Of a stretch of 64,000 nucleotides of DNA, positions 29,080 to 37,974 are shown one piece after another. The notes under the pieces were generated by a model. That model saw only the letters and a program-made list of their open reading frames with translations, was not told the DNA's origin and did not search any database. The stretch is from Rhizobiaceae bacterium. Lineage in GTDB: Bacteria > Pseudomonadota > Alphaproteobacteria > Rhizobiales > Rhizobiaceae. The DNA lies in contig JAMLJB010000001.1 in NCBI GenBank assembly GCA_023953835.1, forward strand, positions 2,887,501 to 2,951,500, written 5' to 3'. Position 1 is the first letter of the stretch, and every line of letters starts with the position of its first letter. Both the position numbers and the translations under genes were made by a program.

Positions 29080-29985
29080 ATGGGTGAATACAGATACCAG
29101 GTGCTCGACGTTTTTACGGATGCGGCGCTGGCGGGAAATCCGCTCGCGGTCGTGCTCGGCGCCGAAAGCCTCGACACGACGGCGATGCAGCGCATTGCGC
29201 GCGAATTCAACCTCTCGGAAACTGCCTTCGTCTTGCCGCCCGACAACAAGGCGCATCGTGCGCGCATACGCATTTTCACGCCCGACTACGAAATGCCTTT
29301 CGCCGGTCACCCGACAGTCGGCAGCGCGGTCGCGCTGGCCGCGCTTGATGGCATCGACACCGGCATATTCGTTCTGGAGGAAAACATGGGCGACCTGCGC
29401 TGCGCGGTGTCGAGGGAAGGAGGAGCGTATTTCGCGGAGTTCGACCTGCCGGCCTTGCCGGAACAGGTCAAATTCGCGGCCGAGCCCGCGATGATTGCCG
29501 CCGCACTCGGACTCGATCCGCAGGACGTGGGTTTCGAAAATCATCGTGTTTCTGCGTGGACAGCGGGCGTGCCTTACGTGGCCGTACCGGTGCGCAACCT
29601 TGCGGTCGCGGCGCAGGCAAGGCTCGATAACGACGCCTGGATGCGGATTGCGCCGACAAAGGCGGTCGACAAGGTGGCCTCGCCCTATGTGTATACGCGC
29701 GAAACCGTTGGGCACGACATCTCCTATCATGCGCGCATGTTCGTGCCGGGCAATCCGACCTATGAGGATCCGGCGACGGGCTCGGCTGCCGCTGCCTTTT
29801 CGGGCGCTGTGGTGCATTTTGACAAGCCAATGGACGGCTTTTCCCAATTGTGGATCGAGCAGGGCATCGAAATGGGCCGGCCTTCGCGCATTCGTCTGGA
29901 GATCGAGACGCGGCAGGGGCTCTTGCAGGCGGCGCGCATCGGCGGAAATGCGGTGAAGCTGATCGAGGGAAAGCTCAGCATCTAG
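29080..29985 (+). CDS. PhzF family isomerase-like protein
   Basis: A 301-residue protein of the PhzF/diaminopimelate-epimerase fold. It has VLDVFTDAALAGNPLAVV, the FNLSETAFVLPP segment with the conserved catalytic Glu, MPFAGHPTVGSAVAL, and the C-terminal NPTYEDPATGSAAAAF phosphate-loop-like motif. In-frame sequence extends upstream to 29017, but the ATG at 29080 matches family starts. Many such proteins have no assigned substrate. Confidence 0.88.
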   Translation: MGEYRYQVLDVFTDAALAGNPLAVVLGAESLDTTAMQRIAREFNLSETAFVLPPDNKAHRARIRIFTPDYEMPFAGHPTVGSAVALAALDGIDTGIFVLEENMGDLRCAVSREGGAYFAEFDLPALPEQVKFAAEPAMIAAALGLDPQDVGFENHRVSAWTAGVPYVAVPVRNLAVAAQARLDNDAWMRIAPTKAVDKVASPYVYTRETVGHDISYHARMFVPGNPTYEDPATGSAAAAFSGAVVHFDKPMDGFSQLWIEQGIEMGRPSRIRLEIETRQGLLQAARIGGNAVKLIEGKLSI

Positions 29986-30070
29986 CCATATCCGAAATTT
30001 CCACGATGCGGGCTGGACAGTGCGGGTTTGCCCGGCTATATGCCCGCCATTCCCGGTTTTTCCGGCCCGT

Positions 30071-30146
<76 letters not shown>

Positions 30147-30202
30147 TTCTTTCTCGAAGCAGCGTCAAAAGGTTAGCAATTTCCATGGCTTCCGTCAATG
30201 CG

Positions 30203-30216
30203 GACTGCTATGGGAA
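30203..30216 (+). repeat. Candidate integrase arm-type site, left
   Basis: GACTGCTATGGGAA occurs here, 57 bp inside the left attachment repeat, and again at 39368-39381, about 60 bp inside the right one, in the same orientation. The near-symmetric distance suggests binding sites for the integrase N-terminal domain or an accessory factor. Confidence 0.4.
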
Positions 30217-30228
30217 AGTGCTACGGAC

Positions 30229-31983
30229 ATGGCTGGCAGGCGAAGGATGGTGCGAGGGCTTCATAAGCGCAAAGGGACGGACTTCTGGCAGGGCCGATTC
30301 CGAATACCTGAGGCGTTATGGCGACAACGGGATAGACTGAAGGCGCTTGGCGTAAAGGATATACCTAAAGCGCAAGAGCATTCGCGCTCTACCGGCAATC
30401 TGGACCGGGAGCAGGCAGGAGACGCTTATCTAAAGGCGCTTGTGGTTTGGAATGCCAAGATGGCAGGCTGGCAGGTGCTTCTAGAATCTGGCCCTCAGGC
30501 TCTTTCTACCAAGCAGCGAATGGCAATCGCCGCTGACCACGCCAAAGCTTTTCTTGCCAACCATGAGGATGAGCCATTTGAGGCTCCTCCTGCGCCTGCC
30601 CTCCCGAAGCTTCCTGAGGCCGGTGACACGGCGTGGGCCAATCTGCTCAAGCAGTTGGCTCCTGACGCTCTGGAGGCGCTCAAGGTGGACGTGCGGGAGT
30701 TTCTTAGGGCCAACTATGGGCGGCGTTCCAAGCTAGCCTTTCGGCTGCTCGACAAGCATCCGGCGTTACGCGGTGTGGTTGGGGCTGATCTAGCGGCTGG
30801 GCTTGAGGCCCTGCACGGCGCGGACACGGATGCGGCGCTCAAAGCTCTTGGCCTTCATGTCGATGCCGTAACGCGGCGGCTGGTTAATCTGGAGATGGCT
30901 GACTTCATGGGAGCGGCGCATCGTGGCCTTGAGGCACGGCGTGGGGGTGACTACAGGCCGATGGAGGAGCTTGAGGCCGCTCCTGCATTTGTGGCTTCGT
31001 CGCCTTCCTCAGACCTCAAAGCGTCCGCCGTATCCCTCCAAGGCCTGTTTGAAGCGTGGTGGCGGGAAGCGAAGGCGGCGGGCCGGTCTCCAAGCACAAA
31101 GTATAGCTACGGCAAGTCGGTGGAGGAGCTAGGGCAGTTTCTACGCCATGACGATGCAACGCGGATTAGCGATGCGGACATCGTGCGTTTCAAGGACCAT
31201 CTGGCAACCTCTCCCAATGCTCGCACAGGTAAGCCGCTGGATACGAGGGTCATCAAAAACAGCTACCTAGCTGGCCTCAAGAGCATATTCGGTTGGGCGG
31301 TTGCCAATAAGAAACTCTCCAGCAATCCCGCCAAGGACGTGACAATCAAGGTTGGGAAGCTAAAGCGGTCGCGGCCTCCCGAGTTCACGTCTGACGAATG
31401 GCAGGCGATCTTGCTTCAAGCGCTTAACGCAGTGCCCATACAGGGCGAGCCTTCGCAGCAATACGCAATGCGGCGCTGGGTGCCGTGGCTTTGTGCCTAT
31501 ACGGGTGCGAGGGTCGGTGAGATGGTCCAGTTACGCAAGCAGGATTTGCGCCGGGAGGAGGGACGTTGGGTGCTGCGCATCGCGCCTGATGCCGGTGCAG
31601 TGAAGGGCGGGCAGTTTCGGGATGTGCCGCTGCATGAGCATCTTGTGGAGATGGGCTTCCCTGAGGTCGTCCAATCGGCCCCTGATCAATGCCTATTCAT
31701 GTGGACAGGGAGCGGGCAAGCAGCAAGGAATACCGCCAAGAACAGGATGCGGGATGAGGTTCGCCACGTTGTCAAAGACCCCGATATTCAGCCTAATCAC
31801 GGCTGGAGGCATACCTTCAAGACCGTTGGCAGAGACGCGGGAGTTCCCGAACTGGTGTTGAACGCTATAGTCGGCCACGCATCACAGAACGTTGGCGACA
31901 ACTACGGGTCGGTGACGATGAAGGCCAAGGCAGATGGGCTGGCGAGGTTCCCTAAGTTCGACTTGAAGGGAACAAAGCCTTAA
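30229..31983 (+). CDS. int: Tyrosine recombinase / island integrase
   Basis: A 584-residue integrase, longer than usual because of a roughly 270-residue N-terminal region. The SAM-like core-binding domain (LFEAWWREAKAAGRSPSTKYSYGKSVEEL in part) starts near residue 270. The catalytic domain has TGARVGEMVQL (first Arg, near residue 428), HGWRHTF (His-x-x-Arg, near 524), GHASQ, and the DNYGSV tyrosine near 559. It starts shortly after tRNA-Lys and reads into the island. The ATG at 30229 is preferred, with 30247 as an alternative; the frame upstream runs into the tRNA. It should catalyse integration and excision at the 23-bp repeats. Confidence 0.93.
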   Translation: MAGRRRMVRGLHKRKGTDFWQGRFRIPEALWRQRDRLKALGVKDIPKAQEHSRSTGNLDREQAGDAYLKALVVWNAKMAGWQVLLESGPQALSTKQRMAIAADHAKAFLANHEDEPFEAPPAPALPKLPEAGDTAWANLLKQLAPDALEALKVDVREFLRANYGRRSKLAFRLLDKHPALRGVVGADLAAGLEALHGADTDAALKALGLHVDAVTRRLVNLEMADFMGAAHRGLEARRGGDYRPMEELEAAPAFVASSPSSDLKASAVSLQGLFEAWWREAKAAGRSPSTKYSYGKSVEELGQFLRHDDATRISDADIVRFKDHLATSPNARTGKPLDTRVIKNSYLAGLKSIFGWAVANKKLSSNPAKDVTIKVGKLKRSRPPEFTSDEWQAILLQALNAVPIQGEPSQQYAMRRWVPWLCAYTGARVGEMVQLRKQDLRREEGRWVLRIAPDAGAVKGGQFRDVPLHEHLVEMGFPEVVQSAPDQCLFMWTGSGQAARNTAKNRMRDEVRHVVKDPDIQPNHGWRHTFKTVGRDAGVPELVLNAIVGHASQNVGDNYGSVTMKAKADGLARFPKFDLKGTKP

Positions 31984-32819
31984 GTGCTGCCGCTGGGCCG
32001 CTGGTCCTGCTTTCTACGGCCCCAGTTGGAAAGACGCTTGCGCTTAAGACCGAACTTCATCGCAAGGGTGCTGTCTACGGATATAGCGCTGGTCACGGCT
32101 GCACCTTGAAAACGCGCATACCAGTCAAAATCGATGTGCAACCGCTCGCCCAGCTTTGGCTCTAGGCCGCACGTATTGTCCACACGTTGCAAAAAGATGG
32201 TACTTACGAAGCCACGATTGTGGACATAGATATTCCTCACCTCAATAAACAAATTGAGCATATCCCTAGTGTTAGAATCAAGAAACAGATCGACCCCGAG
32301 ACGCTCCTGAAAATATTGCTCCATTTTGCGTAGTCCGCCGTAGGAAAGATCGTTTACCTTCCTGTCGATAAGATACTCAACTAGGTCAGACTTTGTGCGA
32401 AACTGCATCAAATCATCAATCTTAATCGTCTCGGACGACCTTAAAAGCTCAGGACGTTTCTTGATGCAATCCTGAATGATGTTGGAAAGATACCAGAGGA
32501 ACGAATCGGCGGTCCCTGTTACGAGGTTCCTCGCGTTGAGGGAAGAAAACCGCCCAAGTCGTTTCTGGACGGCATCTGGATTGTCTATTGCTTTCTGATA
32601 CTCGGCAAATTCCGGCGATGCGGGATCAAGGCCTTTAATGAGCGCTTTGCTTGCACCTATGCGCGTTTCATCGGCCCTCGCTGCCAGCTGTACAGCGAAC
32701 ATGAACAAGTTGAAGATGTCGCGGCAGTCTCGAAGGAACGTATTCAGGCTGGACGTTGCCAGCGAAGTCCTTTCGGGAAAGTACAGCCACGGTCGCTCTT
32801 CGCTGTCCGGGTCAGCCAT
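31980..32819 (-). CDS. HEPN-like protein of unknown function
   Basis: A 279-residue, mainly helical protein with no membrane segments. It contains LFIEVRNIYVHNRGFVS around residues 190-206, in which Arg195 and His200 form an R-x4-H motif of the kind found at the active site of HEPN ribonucleases. The fold of RiboL-PSP-type HEPN proteins is a reasonable guess but cannot be confirmed here. It starts 9 nt after the serine recombinase stop and is probably cotranscribed with it. HEPN proteins often serve as toxins or defence effectors. No antitoxin-like partner is evident. Its 3' end overlaps the integrase end by 4 nt. Confidence 0.5.
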   Translation of the reverse strand: MADPDSEERPWLYFPERTSLATSSLNTFLRDCRDIFNLFMFAVQLAARADETRIGASKALIKGLDPASPEFAEYQKAIDNPDAVQKRLGRFSSLNARNLVTGTADSFLWYLSNIIQDCIKKRPELLRSSETIKIDDLMQFRTKSDLVEYLIDRKVNDLSYGGLRKMEQYFQERLGVDLFLDSNTRDMLNLFIEVRNIYVHNRGFVSTIFLQRVDNTCGLEPKLGERLHIDFDWYARFQGAAVTSAISVDSTLAMKFGLKRKRLSNWGRRKQDQRPSGST

Positions 32820-32828
32820 ATGGTCAAC

Positions 32829-33482
32829 CTAGCTACGTTGTAAGACCCTCATTACCTGAGTAGCCGACCATCTGCCACCCCTCGAAGTCGCCACCCCCAT
32901 GTCATTCAGCACATCGGCAATGGCTGTAAGGGTCTGCCCTGCTTGGCGGAGAGGCCCGACGATCTTCATCACCTTCTCGGCTTCCCGTTTGGCCTTCGCT
33001 TGGATTGCCTCATTGCGCTTCATAGTCTTGTCCCTGAGGCCGCCCAATTTGGCCCCACGATCCTTAGAGGCCCTCAAGGCGGCCTTGGTGCGCTCCGATA
33101 TGAACTTGCGCTCTTGCTCGGCTAGGGCGGCATAGAGGTGAAGCTGAAAGGGGTCTGCGTTCGGCATCTGGGCCACACGTAGAGTTACCTTCCGATCTTT
33201 GATGAGGGTGGCGATGAATGCCACGTCACGGCTCAGGCGGTCCAGCTTGGAGACAAGCAATTCGGCCCCTGTCTCACGGACCAGCTTGATGGCTGCGGCC
33301 AATTGCGGCCTGTCGTCCTGCTTGCCTGAAAGAACGTCCTGAAAGCGCCCTATGACCTCCCAAGGCACCTCTGAGAAATTCTCAAGGAAGATGCCAATGT
33401 CTCGCTCCTGAGCCTCTAGGCCTAGGCCGCTCCTCCCCTGCTCCTCTGTGGATACGCGCGTATAGACTACGTACTGTTTCAT
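32829..33482 (-). CDS. Serine recombinase / resolvase
   Basis: A 217-residue recombinase. It has VVYTRVSTEEQGRSGLGLEAQ with the catalytic Ser11, LLVSKLDRLSRDVAFI, and AALAEQERKFISERTKAAL, which is the catalytic domain and its long helix, followed by a helix-turn-helix-like C-terminus (GVATSRGGRWSATQVMRVL). The start is the ATG at 33482 with AGAAGG just upstream. The native promoter is now 2.5 kb away because an IS21-family element sits between them. It may act in resolution or inversion within the island. Confidence 0.9.
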   Translation of the reverse strand: MKQYVVYTRVSTEEQGRSGLGLEAQERDIGIFLENFSEVPWEVIGRFQDVLSGKQDDRPQLAAAIKLVRETGAELLVSKLDRLSRDVAFIATLIKDRKVTLRVAQMPNADPFQLHLYAALAEQERKFISERTKAALRASKDRGAKLGGLRDKTMKRNEAIQAKAKREAEKVMKIVGPLRQAGQTLTAIADVLNDMGVATSRGGRWSATQVMRVLQRS

Positions 33483-33484
33483 GG

Positions 33485-33494
33485 CCTTCTGGCC
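33485..33494 (+). repeat. Target duplication, left of IS21-family element
   Basis: CCTTCTGGCC directly abuts the left IS end and recurs at 35993-36002 directly after the right end. Ten bases is slightly longer than usual for IS21 elements, so one or two bases may match by chance. Confidence 0.75.
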
Positions 33495-33565
33495 TGTTGA
33501 TTTCCGCTGAGAACTGACCCGGGATTTTCGCCGAGAAGTGACCCGTCTCATGTATGGTTTGGGTC

Positions 33566-34360
33566 TCAGGATTTGGTCAAGGTGGGCGCTTTCTCCTTCT
33601 TTGCGGCGGGTGTCTTTGCCGAGCTGTTCTTGAAGCGGAAGCTGTCGTTTCCGGTCTCCAGGATGTGACAATGATGGGTGAGGCGATCGAGGAGCGCCGT
33701 CGTCATCTTGGCATCGCCGAAGACGGTGGCCCATTCACTGAAGCTCAAGTTGGTGGTGATGACGACGCTGGTGCGCTCGTAGAGCGTGCTCAGCAGATGG
33801 AACAGCAGCGCTCCACCTGACGCACTGAAGGGCAGGTATCCGAGTTCGTCCAGGATGACGAGATCGGAATGGGCGAGCCGGTTGGCGATCTGGCCGGCCT
33901 TTCCCTGGGCCTTCTCCTGCTCAAGGGCGTTGACGAGTTCGACGGTGGAGAAGAAGCGGACACGCTTGCGATGATGCTCGACCGCCTGCACGCCGAGAGC
34001 TGTGGCGATGTGGGTCTTTCCGGTGCCTGGACCTCCGACAAGCACGACGTTGTTGGCCTCGTCCATGAACTCACAGCGATGGAGCTGGCGCACGAGGGCC
34101 TCGTTGATCTCGCTGCTGGCGAAGTCAAAGCCGGCCAGGTCGCGATAGACAGGGAAGCGGGCTGCCTTGAGCTGATAGGCGGTGGATCTGACCTCCCGTT
34201 CTGCCATCTCCGCCTTCAGCAGTTGCGACAGGATCGGGATGGCGGCCTCGAAGGCTGGAGAGGCCTGCTCGGTGAGCTCGGCGACGGCTTGCGCCATGCC
34301 ATGCATCTTCAGGCTCCTGAGCATAATGACGATGGCGCCGCTGGCGGGATCATGACGCAT
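33566..34360 (-). CDS. istB: IS21 transposition helper ATPase
   Basis: A 264-residue AAA+ ATPase. It has Walker [17 protein letters not shown], Walker [13 protein letters not shown] and sensor [13 protein letters not shown]. IstB remodels target DNA and activates the IstA transposase. The ATG at 34360 overlaps the end of istA by 11 bp, the usual translational coupling of this family. The lysine-rich end [20 protein letters not shown] is complete. Confidence 0.94.
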   Translation of the reverse strand: MRHDPASGAIVIMLRSLKMHGMAQAVAELTEQASPAFEAAIPILSQLLKAEMAEREVRSTAYQLKAARFPVYRDLAGFDFASSEINEALVRQLHRCEFMDEANNVVLVGGPGTGKTHIATALGVQAVEHHRKRVRFFSTVELVNALEQEKAQGKAGQIANRLAHSDLVILDELGYLPFSASGGALLFHLLSTLYERTSVVITTNLSFSEWATVFGDAKMTTALLDRLTHHCHILETGNDSFRFKNSSAKTPAAKKEKAPTLTKS

Positions 34361-35879
34361 GGCGCACCTCCCGAGCTTGGCGCAGCGCATCGTAGCGCTC
34401 GACATTGGCCTGCGGCTCCTTGGCCAGGCTCAGCGCCTGCGGCGCATCCACGACCGGCGTCGCGATCGGCTTGCCATCGACCAGCCTGTGCAGGAGATTG
34501 AGGATGTGGACCTTGGTCGGAACCCCGGCCTCGAGTGCCATCTCCACTGCCGCCAGCACGGCCTGCTCATCATGCTGCAGGACAAGGGCCAGGATCTCGA
34601 CCATCTCCCGATCGCCGCCGGACTTCCTGAGCAGATGCTGCTGCAGCCGTTTGAAGGCTTCGGGAAGCTCTGTGAAGGGTGCGCCGTTGCGCAGAGCACC
34701 TGGCTTGCGCTGGATGACCGCCAGATAGTGACGCCAGTCGTAGACGGTTCGACCGGGACCGTCATGCGACCGTTCGATGATGCGGCGGTGCTCGCAGAGG
34801 AGCTGCCCTTCGGCGGCAACCACAATCCGTTCCGGGTAAACCCTTAGGCTCACAGGCCGGTTGGCAAAGGAAGCCGGCACGCTGTAGCGGTTGCGCTCCA
34901 GATGGACCAGGCAGGTAGGCGAGACCCGCTTGGTGTATTCGACGAAGCCGTCGAAGGGGCGAGGCATTGGCATCAGGAACTGGGCCTCTTCGGACCGGGC
35001 GTCCTCGATCGTTCCGGGTCTGAGGCCATGGGGAATCTGTTGCCACAGCTCCCGGCACCGCTGCTCCAGCCAGTCGTTCAGCGCCTCCAGAGATGGAAAG
35101 CGCGGCATCGGCTGCCACAACCGGTGGCGGGCATCCTGGACGTTCTTCTCGACCTGTCCCTTCTCCCAGCCCGAGGCTGGATTGCAGAACTCGGCCTCGA
35201 ACAGATAGTGGCTGGCCATCGCCGAGAAGCGGGCATTGACCTGGCGATCCTTGCCCCGGCCGATCCTGTCGACCGCAGTGCGCATGTTATCGTAGATCCC
35301 GCGCCGCGGCACGCCACCCAGAACCGGGAAGGCGTGGTTGTGTGCATCGAACAGCATCTCGTGCGTCTGAAGGGGATAAGCTCGCACGACAAAGGCACGG
35401 CTGTAGCTGAGCTTGAAGTGCGCCACCTGTAGCTTCGTGCGCTCGCCGCCGATGACGGCCCAGTCTTCCGACCAGTCAAACTGGAACGCCTCACCAGGCT
35501 CGAACGCCAACGGCACGAAGGTGCCGCGACCGCTCGTTAGCATCTGCCGCTGACGCTCTTCTTTCCAGTCACGCGCAAAGGCGGCGACACGGCCGTAAGA
35601 GCCCTCATAGCCGAAGCTCATCAGGTCGGCGTGCAACTGCTTGACCGTGCGCTTCTGCTTGCGCGGCCTGTTTGCTTCCGTCCTCAGCCAGGCAGATAGC
35701 CGCTCGGCATAGGCATCGAGCTTGCTCGGCCGCTCCGGCACCCGAAAGCGGGGCTCGACCTCGTCGGATCGCAGGTATTTGCGGATCGTGTTCCGCGACA
35801 GTCCCGTGCGCCGCGCAATCTCCCGGATCGAAAGTCCATCCCGCAGATGCCAGCGCCGGATAACGCTCAGTAACGCCAT
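34350..35879 (-). CDS. istA: IS21 transposase
   Basis: A 509-residue transposase. An N-terminal helix-turn-helix ([21 protein letters not shown]) is followed by an RNase-H-fold DDE domain with [22 protein letters not shown] and [12 protein letters not shown] carrying the three acidic residues, then a beta-barrel C-terminal part. An in-frame start 11 codons upstream is possible. The gene has no frameshift or stop, so the transposase is probably functional. Confidence 0.94.
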   Translation of the reverse strand: MALLSVIRRWHLRDGLSIREIARRTGLSRNTIRKYLRSDEVEPRFRVPERPSKLDAYAERLSAWLRTEANRPRKQKRTVKQLHADLMSFGYEGSYGRVAAFARDWKEERQRQMLTSGRGTFVPLAFEPGEAFQFDWSEDWAVIGGERTKLQVAHFKLSYSRAFVVRAYPLQTHEMLFDAHNHAFPVLGGVPRRGIYDNMRTAVDRIGRGKDRQVNARFSAMASHYLFEAEFCNPASGWEKGQVEKNVQDARHRLWQPMPRFPSLEALNDWLEQRCRELWQQIPHGLRPGTIEDARSEEAQFLMPMPRPFDGFVEYTKRVSPTCLVHLERNRYSVPASFANRPVSLRVYPERIVVAAEGQLLCEHRRIIERSHDGPGRTVYDWRHYLAVIQRKPGALRNGAPFTELPEAFKRLQQHLLRKSGGDREMVEILALVLQHDEQAVLAAVEMALEAGVPTKVHILNLLHRLVDGKPIATPVVDAPQALSLAKEPQANVERYDALRQAREVRHAS

Positions 35880-35992
35880 GTCTATCACTCCAAAGTCCCC
35901 TGCGATCGTCAAGCAGGGGTGAGTTCAAACATGGGTCACTTCTCGATGGAAAAATCCCGCAATCCCGGGTCAGTTCTCGGCGGAAATCAACA

Positions 35993-36002
35993 CCTTCTGG
36001 CC
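35993..36002 (+). repeat. Target duplication, right of IS21-family element
   Basis: CCTTCTGGCC repeats the bases at 33485-33494. Joining the two flanks would restore one copy between the recombinase promoter and its start codon. Confidence 0.75.
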
Positions 36003-36024
36003 CCTGTTGCGATGCTTCAAGGGG

Positions 36025-36053
36025 AGCATAGTTTATGATTTTACTAATGTCAA
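36025..36053 (-). promoter_or_regulatory. Displaced promoter of the serine recombinase gene
   Basis: On the minus strand TTGACA (36053-36048) and TATGCT (36030-36025) are separated by exactly 17 bp. Without the IS21 element this promoter would lie about 40 bp before the recombinase start. A CAACC-AA-GGTTG inverted repeat at 36051-36062 overlaps the -35 side and could be an operator. Confidence 0.7.
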
Positions 36054-36334
36054 CCAAGGTTGTGACTGTAAAAAGCAACTCATGGCGAGGAAGCGGATGG
36101 CAGGTGGCGGCTTCTGGAGGCCCGCCCCGGTGTGGATATCTTTGGGAAAAACTGGAGGGATAGGCGGGGGTAACGCTGACCCGCTGTCACGTAAATTATA
36201 GGATTCGTGTGAGCGACACTTGGAGGTTTTCCGACAATGTCCCTGTATTTCCCGTGGATGAAGGACCTTCCCTTCGTCCCTGTGAAGGCTTCTGTGCTAT
36301 CTTGGCGGAACCGGCGAGGAGTAGGCTAAGTCAA
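36054..36334. other. Non-coding stretch before the TIR gene
   Basis: No convincing gene is present here. The stretch separates the displaced recombinase promoter from the TIR gene and probably holds the TIR promoter; TTGGAG near 36220 and TGTATT near 36244 are weak candidates only. Base composition is more AT-rich than the core chromosome. Confidence 0.4.
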
Positions 36335-36721
36335 ATGGCAATGCATCATAGGATATTCATAGCATTCGCGGTTGAGGATATTTGGGCAAGAGAATATTTG
36401 GTCGGACAGGCTCGAAACGAACGCTCAAACTTCGAGTTTACCGACATGTCCGTGAAGAACCCGTGGGACAATGATTGGAAGAGGCGATGCCGCACGCGCA
36501 TTAAGGGATGTGACGGTACCATCGCCTTAATAAGTTCAAACACGTCGAAGGCAACAGGACAGCTATGGGAGATCAAAACCTCTCTTGAAGAGGGCTTACC
36601 CTTGCTTGCGATTTATACCAGTAGAGATAATCGGCCTTGGATTCCTCCCGCCGAACTAGGTTCGAATCAGGTTTATGATTGGACATGGGATAACATTAGC
36701 TATTTCTTGGGCAAGCTTTGA
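36335..36721 (+). CDS. ThsB-like TIR domain protein
   Basis: A 128-residue single-domain protein. It begins HHRIFIAFAVEDIWAREYL, has FEFTDMSVKNPWDNDWKRRCRTRI, then GTIALISSNTSKATGQLWEI, with Glu79 in the position of the catalytic glutamate, and LLAIYTSRDNRP near the end. This is the DUF1863/ThsB-type TIR fold. In Thoeris defence the TIR protein makes a cyclic-ADP-ribose-type signal from NAD upon phage infection. The longer in-frame sequence from 36209 has no family match. A small membrane protein gene follows 12 nt downstream on the same strand and is the probable effector. No ThsA-like SIR2 or macro-domain protein is encoded in the island. Confidence 0.75.
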   Translation: MAMHHRIFIAFAVEDIWAREYLVGQARNERSNFEFTDMSVKNPWDNDWKRRCRTRIKGCDGTIALISSNTSKATGQLWEIKTSLEEGLPLLAIYTSRDNRPWIPPAELGSNQVYDWTWDNISYFLGKL

Positions 36722-36733
36722 TCGGGTAAATGC

Positions 36734-37243
36734 ATGAGCGAGGCAAGGAGTGACAGGGGGCAACCTCTTAGGCCCTTACGGAAAGGGGAGGCGGAGGAAC
36801 GCCTAGAGATTTACAGGCTCTTGGTCGAGATGGCGGATCGCGTAAGCCAGCGGAGGCAGGAAGCGAATGGATTTTACCTCTCCATCAATACCCTTCTTGT
36901 AGGTGGCTCGGCTTATCTCGGGACGTTTGCTTCAACTGAAAGAAGCATTGTGCTGATCTCAGTCGCGGGGCTGGCGATATGCTTACTCTGGGTACGGAAC
37001 ATCGGTAGCTACAAGACGCTCAACGCTGCCAAATTCACAGTCATTACGGACCTGGAAAAAAGGATGGTTGAACAACCATTCACGGCGGAGTGGGAAGAGC
37101 TTGACCCAGATAGAGACGGAGATAGGCACAAACCATTCCATAAAGTGGAAGTCTTGGTACCTTGGATATTCGCGGTAGTCTACGGAATCCAACTGCTAGG
37201 GCAAATTCCTTTCGAGCAGTTGATTTCCTGCCTAAAAGCTTAA
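36734..37243 (+). CDS. Small three-helix membrane protein, partner of TIR gene
   Basis: A 169-residue protein. A charged helical N-terminus (EERLEIYRLLVEMADRVSQRRQEAN, residues 21-45) leads into two closely spaced membrane helices (about 48-66 and 70-89), a cytoplasmic part with KTLNAAKFTVITDLEKRMVEQP, and a third helix (about 139-156). It resembles small SLATT-like or RipA-family membrane proteins that are found beside nucleotide-signal enzymes; this rests on recall, not a search. Coupled to the TIR gene, it could be a pore-forming effector. It might instead be an unrelated membrane protein. Confidence 0.6.
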   Translation: MSEARSDRGQPLRPLRKGEAEERLEIYRLLVEMADRVSQRRQEANGFYLSINTLLVGGSAYLGTFASTERSIVLISVAGLAICLLWVRNIGSYKTLNAAKFTVITDLEKRMVEQPFTAEWEELDPDRDGDRHKPFHKVEVLVPWIFAVVYGIQLLGQIPFEQLISCLKA

Positions 37244-37311
37244 AGGTGGCGGGACGAAGTGCCCACTCTCCGCCCCGCCTGAGGTCGCTTACCGCTAGCT
37301 GGCTCGGCGTC

Positions 37312-37974
37312 CTATCTCGTGGCCCCGCCCGACACGCCGGTGGCCTCAAGGTCTGTTAGCTGGAGGAGCCGCTCCACGTTCTCCAGATAGTCAGCCGGGA
37401 TGAAGAGGGAGGGCATATTTCCGCTAGCCTCCCATTCCTTGAGGATGCGCTTGACGTGACTGAGGACTACTTGGCGGGCATCCTTGGAGGCCTTCTCCGC
37501 CACGTCCTGCATGAGGTTCTCTGGCCTCATGTCGGACTGGATGCCGGTGACTTTCACTTGGGTATATTCGGCAGCACCTAGGAGGAACCTATTGACGCTC
37601 GTTAGGTCCTCGGGGTGGTCCGCAATCGTAATCCGCTCGTAGTGGCGGCCTGAACCATTGTGATTTGTGGTGATGGAGATTCCGGGGAGACGAGTGAGTT
37701 CGCAGAGAGCCGCAAAGGAAGCCGGGGAGTAGGTCTTGGCGGCGATGTGCTTCTTGCCTAGCGCAATGATGACTACAGGGGACGGCTTGGAGATGTCGCG
37801 CTCGTGGCCCTCAGGATAGACCAGTGCGAAGTTTCGGACCCATGAAGGCAGGACCGCAAAGGCGGCATCTGGGTCGGCGAAGATGCGCTCGGGTGTGATG
37901 AGCGGAGAGGAGGAGAAGTGTCCTCGGCTGATAGCCTGCGGTGAGGACTGTAAGGGGATGCGTACTGGGGACAT
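37312..37974 (-). CDS. Unidentified island protein
   Basis: I do not recognise this 220-residue protein. The ATG at 37974 has GAAAGG at good spacing and is preferred over the in-frame upstream start at 38094. Visible features are HFSSSPLITPERIFADPDAA near the N-terminus, a KHIAAKTYSPASFAALCEL segment, and a helical, charged C-terminal third (AEKASKDARQVVLSHVKRIL). There is no signal peptide or membrane segment. It is convergent with the TIR pair. Confidence 0.55.
   Translation of the reverse strand: MSPVRIPLQSSPQAISRGHFSSSPLITPERIFADPDAAFAVLPSWVRNFALVYPEGHERDISKPSPVVIIALGKKHIAAKTYSPASFAALCELTRLPGISITTNHNGSGRHYERITIADHPEDLTSVNRFLLGAAEYTQVKVTGIQSDMRPENLMQDVAEKASKDARQVVLSHVKRILKEWEASGNMPSLFIPADYLENVERLLQLTDLEATGVSGGATR

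Larger units (their letters stand above)
33495..35992 (-). mobile_element. Complete IS21-family insertion sequence
   Basis: The element is 2498 bp with TG...CA ends. The terminal inverted repeats are about 32 bp (33495-33526 and 35961-35992) with one mismatch, and each end carries further GAGAAxTGACCC subterminal repeats, the usual transposase-binding arrangement. It encodes istA and istB on the minus strand and is flanked by a 10-bp direct repeat, so it appears intact and probably recent. It separates the serine recombinase gene from its promoter. Confidence 0.93.
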
